Below, one piece after another: positions 35,997 through 39,285 of a stretch of 39,285 nucleotides of DNA (positions are counted from its first letter, which is position 1; every line of letters begins with the position of its first letter). The translations under genes were made by a program, and so were the position numbers. The notes under the pieces are model-generated. The model made no database searches. It was not told the DNA's origin and saw only the letters and a list, made by a program, of their open reading frames with translations. The stretch is from NCBI GenBank assembly GCA_016789725.1, contig JAEUQN010000051.1:1-39285 (forward strand), given 5' to 3'. The stretch comes from Blastocatellia bacterium. GTDB lineage: Bacteria > Acidobacteriota > Blastocatellia > RBC074.

Positions 35997-37180
35997 GAAT
36001 CACCAGGAAACACCAGATCAGCCGTAATTGGATCGTGATCGGTGATTTGTCCACCGCGTTGATTGCGCAAGCCTGCTATCGTTTGTGGTGGCAGGCTTGC
36101 GATGTTCGTCGCAGCATCAAATATTTCACGGCTCCCAAGTGATCGCACCGCACGCCCAATCATCCAGTCCAATCGAAAATCAAGCTGACCGTTGTAACGG
36201 GCCATTTGTTGATTGATGGCAGTTGCTAAAAAGCCCGGTAACTTCCCGCTATCTTCCAAAATCTTCAGTGGCACATAACACGTCACGTCATCGCTATTGA
36301 ATCCGGCCTCTGTAAATCCGTGTTGCCGAAGCAGGGCAAATAACGGTTCGCGCGCCTGTGGTGTAGCAATTTCGCGGCGCAGCGTTTCTGTCTTTGAAAT
36401 CATCATTCGCACCAATCCACTTAACGTTCGCAGCATTCCACCACGCGCAAATGTGTTGCTGTTGAAATCTCCGGCAATGATCGCGGCTGGCGGCGCGGCT
36501 GGTTTTTCCAACTCAGCGATGATTGCCGCAATTTGTTTGGCGCGACAGGCAGGCGCATTGCGAACTTCCAGGTGGGTGGTGACAAAACTCAATCGCTGGC
36601 CGTTGCGTTCAATGTCCACGGCGAGCGCGTTGCGATTGCCGATGCGTTTTTCGGCGTGCTCGAAATGGTCATAACACATGGGCAATGCAATCACGCGCGG
36701 GTTCAGCAATTCGTACCGCGACAAAATCGCATTGCCTTGTAGCGCCACTGTGTTTTCCCCCGGCATCGTCAAATCATCGCCGTAGCCTTTTGAGAATTCC
36801 AAATAACACGGCGCAAACGCCACGTGCATTCCCAACGCTTCGCCCAACTCGCGCGCCACAAACCGCTGTGCCGAGCGATTCATCCCGACATCTGCTTCAT
36901 TGATCGAGATCAAATCGGCTTCGCGCAAAATCGGATGTTGCTGAAACGTGGCGATCACCTCATCCAGGTACTTACCTTTTTCGATGTTCCAATGTGCAAT
37001 GCGCAAAAAGTCGTTGAGGCGCGGTTGCGCGCTTGTGGCAGAAAAGATGCGCGGCGTTTCGAGGAGTTCCGTCAGATACGCACGGTGTTTTTGATAGACA
37101 GCGGAAGCGAGGAGTTCCGGTTTGGTATGGAAGTGCTTGAGTTCAGCAATCAGTGACTGATGATCGGAGTAGTCAGACAT
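35993..37180 (-). CDS. Endonuclease/exonuclease/phosphatase (EEP) family protein
   Basis: A 395-residue cytoplasmic protein with the EEP catalytic series: WNIEKG near 64-69, NEAD (Glu metal ligand) near 93-96, TTHLEV near 200-205, AGDFNSN near 235-241 and TDHDPI near the C-terminus. The family includes nucleases, sphingomyelinases and inositol phosphatases, and motif reading cannot choose. There is no signal peptide. It starts two bases after the stop of the cysQ-like gene on the same strand, so the pair is likely translationally coupled. The neighbour also hydrolyses phosphates, which makes a phosphomonoester or diester substrate plausible. Confidence 0.85.
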   Translation of the reverse strand: MSDYSDHQSLIAELKHFHTKPELLASAVYQKHRAYLTELLETPRIFSATSAQPRLNDFLRIAHWNIEKGKYLDEVIATFQQHPILREADLISINEADVGMNRSAQRFVARELGEALGMHVAFAPCYLEFSKGYGDDLTMPGENTVALQGNAILSRYELLNPRVIALPMCYDHFEHAEKRIGNRNALAVDIERNGQRLSFVTTHLEVRNAPACRAKQIAAIIAELEKPAAPPAAIIAGDFNSNTFARGGMLRTLSGLVRMMISKTETLRREIATPQAREPLFALLRQHGFTEAGFNSDDVTCYVPLKILEDSGKLPGFLATAINQQMARYNGQLDFRLDWMIGRAVRSLGSREIFDAATNIASLPPQTIAGLRNQRGGQITDHDPITADLVFPGDS

Positions 37181-37182
37181 TC

Positions 37183-37989
37183 TTATGGGGCAATCGCTTT
37201 CTGTATTTCCTCAATGGCTCGCGCATGAAGCACACCGTTGCTTGCCACGACACCATTCAAATTGCGAATCTCAGCGATGTTGTATTGCAAGGGTTGCCCG
37301 TCCCGATCTGTCATCGCGCCACCCGCAGCTTCGATGATCGCTTGCGGCGCGCAGGTATCCCATTGATTCGTCTTGGCACCCAGATGCACGTATAAATGCG
37401 CCTGACCTTCCGCTAACAATCCAATTTTCAGACCGACGCTGCCAGATTGAATCTCTTTCGTAATCCCAAGGCGTTGCTTAATTAAATCTACTTTGGGCGA
37501 GTTATGCGAACGGCTCATCGCAGCCGCCATTTTCGCAGGATCAGTGATCGCTGCCACGTGCAATCGTTTCGTCGTCAAAGGCTCTTCCAAATACGCGCCC
37601 AGGCTGGTGGTCGCATAATACATTTTGTTCGTCGCTGGATTGAACACGACGCCGAGTTCGGGCTGACCATTAACAGCCAAGCCAATCATCACTGCGAATT
37701 CGCCGATGCGTTCGATAAATTGCTTCGTGCCATCCATCGGGTCCACCAACCACACGCGCGATTTGCTCAGGCGCAATTGATCGTCGGTCGCTTCTTCAGA
37801 AAGGATTCCGTCATCGGGAAATTGTCGCCGCAACTCCGCGACAATAAATTTGTTCGCGGCGTGATCGGCAGCAGTGACGGGATCATCGTAGCCTTTCCAT
37901 TCGACGCCATGATCGCCGCTGTAAATGTCCATCAAAATGCGCCCGGCCTCGCGGGCAATAGTTTTCGTAATTTCGAGTTCTCGTTCCAT
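37183..37989 (-). CDS. 3'(2'),5'-bisphosphate nucleotidase / inositol monophosphatase family (CysQ-like)
   Basis: A 268-residue lithium-sensitive-type phosphatase. Metal ligands are visible as E65-E66 in LSEEATDD and D83-P-M-D86-G-T in VDPMDGT, with W210-D211 in WDTCAPQAI as the third site. The sequence is closest in pattern to CysQ, which removes the 3' phosphate of PAP from sulphate assimilation, but inositol monophosphatase activity cannot be excluded. GAGG lies a few bases before the ATG. It is the first gene of a pair with the EEP gene and diverges from a sulfatase. Confidence 0.85.
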   Translation of the reverse strand: MERELEITKTIAREAGRILMDIYSGDHGVEWKGYDDPVTAADHAANKFIVAELRRQFPDDGILSEEATDDQLRLSKSRVWLVDPMDGTKQFIERIGEFAVMIGLAVNGQPELGVVFNPATNKMYYATTSLGAYLEEPLTTKRLHVAAITDPAKMAAAMSRSHNSPKVDLIKQRLGITKEIQSGSVGLKIGLLAEGQAHLYVHLGAKTNQWDTCAPQAIIEAAGGAMTDRDGQPLQYNIAEIRNLNGVVASNGVLHARAIEEIQKAIAP

Positions 37990-38157
37990 TTCGCCTCAAG
38001 CCAACAGCTTTATGATTTAGCACGAGTGCGCTAAGCTGACAGCCGCCTTACTGTAGCACACGCGCAGTAGCGAGTCATTCAATCAATCGGTACAGTACGA
38101 CGTTGGCACTAGCTATTATTACGTCGCTACCGCCTGCTGTTCCGTCTCAGGAAACCT

Positions 38158-39285
38158 ATGAACCACCAACTCCTCCGGCTGATTTTTTTCATCGCCATTG
38201 CGGCCATCACAACGCCCGCGTTCGCACAACGATTGCCCAATGTTGTCATTATTTTCATTGATGATATGGGCTATGCCGACATTGGCCCATTCGGCGCCAA
38301 GGGCTACCAAACGCCCAACCTGAATCGGATGGCAAAAGAAGGCATTCGATTCACGGATTTTTACGCCGCACAGGCTGTTTGCTCGGCTTCACGCGCGGCG
38401 TTGTTGACAGGATGCTACCCCAATCGCATTGGCTTTCACGGCGCGCTTGATCATCGCGCCAAACACGGCCTAAATAACAGCGAAGTAACGATGGCAGAAC
38501 TGCTGAAAACGAAAGGCTATGCGACCGCGATTTACGGCAAATGGCATCTCGGTCATCATCCACAGTTTTTGCCGACGCGGCACGGCTTTGATGAATATTT
38601 CGGGCTTCCCTACTCCAACGATATGTGGCCAAAACACCCGGAAGCCAAGCCCGGCACCTATCCTGATTTGCCGCTGATTGAAAATGACAAAGTGATTCAG
38701 TTGATGCCCGATCAAGCTCAACTCACGCGGCAATACACGGAACGCGCGGTCAGCTTCATCGAACGCAACAAAGACAAGCCATTCTTTCTGTATGTCCCGC
38801 ATACGATGGTTCACGTCCCGTTGTTTGTGGGCGATCCATTCAAAGGCTCGTCAAAGAGCGGCTTGTTCGGCGACATCGTGCAGGAAGTGGATTGGAGCGT
38901 GGGCCAGATTCTTGGCACACTCAAGAAAAATAAACTCGATCAAGACACGCTCGTGATTTTCACTTCGGACAATGGTCCGTGGCTTTCGTATGGCGAACAC
39001 GCGGGATCGTCGGGAAGCTTGCGCGAAGGCAAAGGTACAGCGTGGGAAGGCGGCGTGCGCGTACCATTCATCGCGCGCTGGCCGGGTAAAATTCCTGCCG
39101 GACGCACCAATCGCACGCCTGCGATGACGATTGATTTACTGCCGACAATTGCCAGATTGGTCAAGGCTGAATTGCCGCAGCACAAGATTGACGGCCTTGA
39201 TATTTGGCCTTTGTTGCAAGGCGAAGCGAAAGCGAAGAACCCGCACGAAGCATACTTTTTCTACTACAACACAAATGAACTGCAA
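38158..39285 (+). CDS. Secreted arylsulfatase family protein, cut by window edge
   Basis: 376 codons are visible to the right edge. A signal peptide (MNHQLLRLIFFIAIAAITTPAFAQ) is followed by the metal site VIIFIDDMGYADIGPFG (D35, D36) and the formylglycine motif C75-S-A-S-R79 in CSASRAALLTG. The core Cys and Arg are kept, but Ala stands where Pro is more usual. YGKWHLGHH and FTSDNGPWLSYGEHAG supply other active-site residues. It should hydrolyse sulphate esters in the periplasm, after activation by a formylglycine-generating enzyme not seen here. AGGA lies six bases before the ATG. The divergent gap 37990-38157 shows no gene or clear promoter. Confidence 0.9.
   Translation, partial: MNHQLLRLIFFIAIAAITTPAFAQRLPNVVIIFIDDMGYADIGPFGAKGYQTPNLNRMAKEGIRFTDFYAAQAVCSASRAALLTGCYPNRIGFHGALDHRAKHGLNNSEVTMAELLKTKGYATAIYGKWHLGHHPQFLPTRHGFDEYFGLPYSNDMWPKHPEAKPGTYPDLPLIENDKVIQLMPDQAQLTRQYTERAVSFIERNKDKPFFLYVPHTMVHVPLFVGDPFKGSSKSGLFGDIVQEVDWSVGQILGTLKKNKLDQDTLVIFTSDNGPWLSYGEHAGSSGSLREGKGTAWEGGVRVPFIARWPGKIPAGRTNRTPAMTIDLLPTIARLVKAELPQHKIDGLDIWPLLQGEAKAKNPHEAYFFYYNTNELQ

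Noticed and set aside
38028..38157. tRNA or small RNA before the sulfatase
   Set aside because: Short hairpins occur but no cloverleaf or conserved T-loop sequence is present.

Overview
The window looks like a chromosomal segment of an Acidobacteriota bacterium, probably Blastocatellia-like. This is an inference from gene content: a tandem pair of the VWFA-related proteins typical of acidobacteria, a Ser/Thr kinase-TPR protein with the usual GTRxGxY start, secreted CotH and M61-type proteins, a sulfatase, and many short hairpin repeats. There is no rRNA and no tRNA that I can recognise by eye, and no CRISPR array or complete transposon. Both ends cut a gene: a YcaQ-type DNA glycosylase on the left and a sulfatase on the right.

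Bases 1-14851 are all on the minus strand. Reading with transcription they are: a metallophosphoesterase; a three-gene block with an ATP/ADP-translocase-like membrane protein fused to HEAT repeats, a lone cyclic-nucleotide-binding domain and a secreted carbohydrate-binding-like protein; a 1019-residue receptor kinase with TPR-like repeats; a D-aminoacylase-type amidohydrolase with a cyclase-family hydrolase; an SDR dehydrogenase; an AT-rich solitary protein with a BamHI-like nuclease motif; a secreted serine hydrolase overlapping the YcaQ gene.

Bases 15181-18956 hold a secreted protein with a HipA/FAM20-like kinase motif (plus strand), then on the minus strand an APC permease, the debris of a second Ser/Thr kinase gene, a clear intrinsic terminator and a beta-barrel porin. 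Bases 19319-24342 are a plus-strand housekeeping run: rimO, pgpA, cinA, plsY, gpsA. Three of these give phospholipid precursors and lipid phosphatase activity. The gaps between rimO, pgpA, cinA and plsY are filled by three different hairpin repeats that run almost up to the start codons. The two VWA proteins, smpB and a leucyl aminopeptidase follow. After a strong terminator comes an operon of a membrane J-domain protein, an M61-like protease and rsgA. A CotH-kinase protein with PKD and TIG domains converges on a cysQ-EEP pair.

The most unusual items are: (1) the transporter-HEAT / cyclic-nucleotide sensor / secreted binding protein block; (2) hairpin repeats that have been absorbed in frame into the kinase coding sequence; (3) a second kinase gene reduced to its first codons, split by a 106-base insert; (4) two different atypical extracytoplasmic kinase folds in one window. 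All functions are read from motifs by eye; no database search was run.
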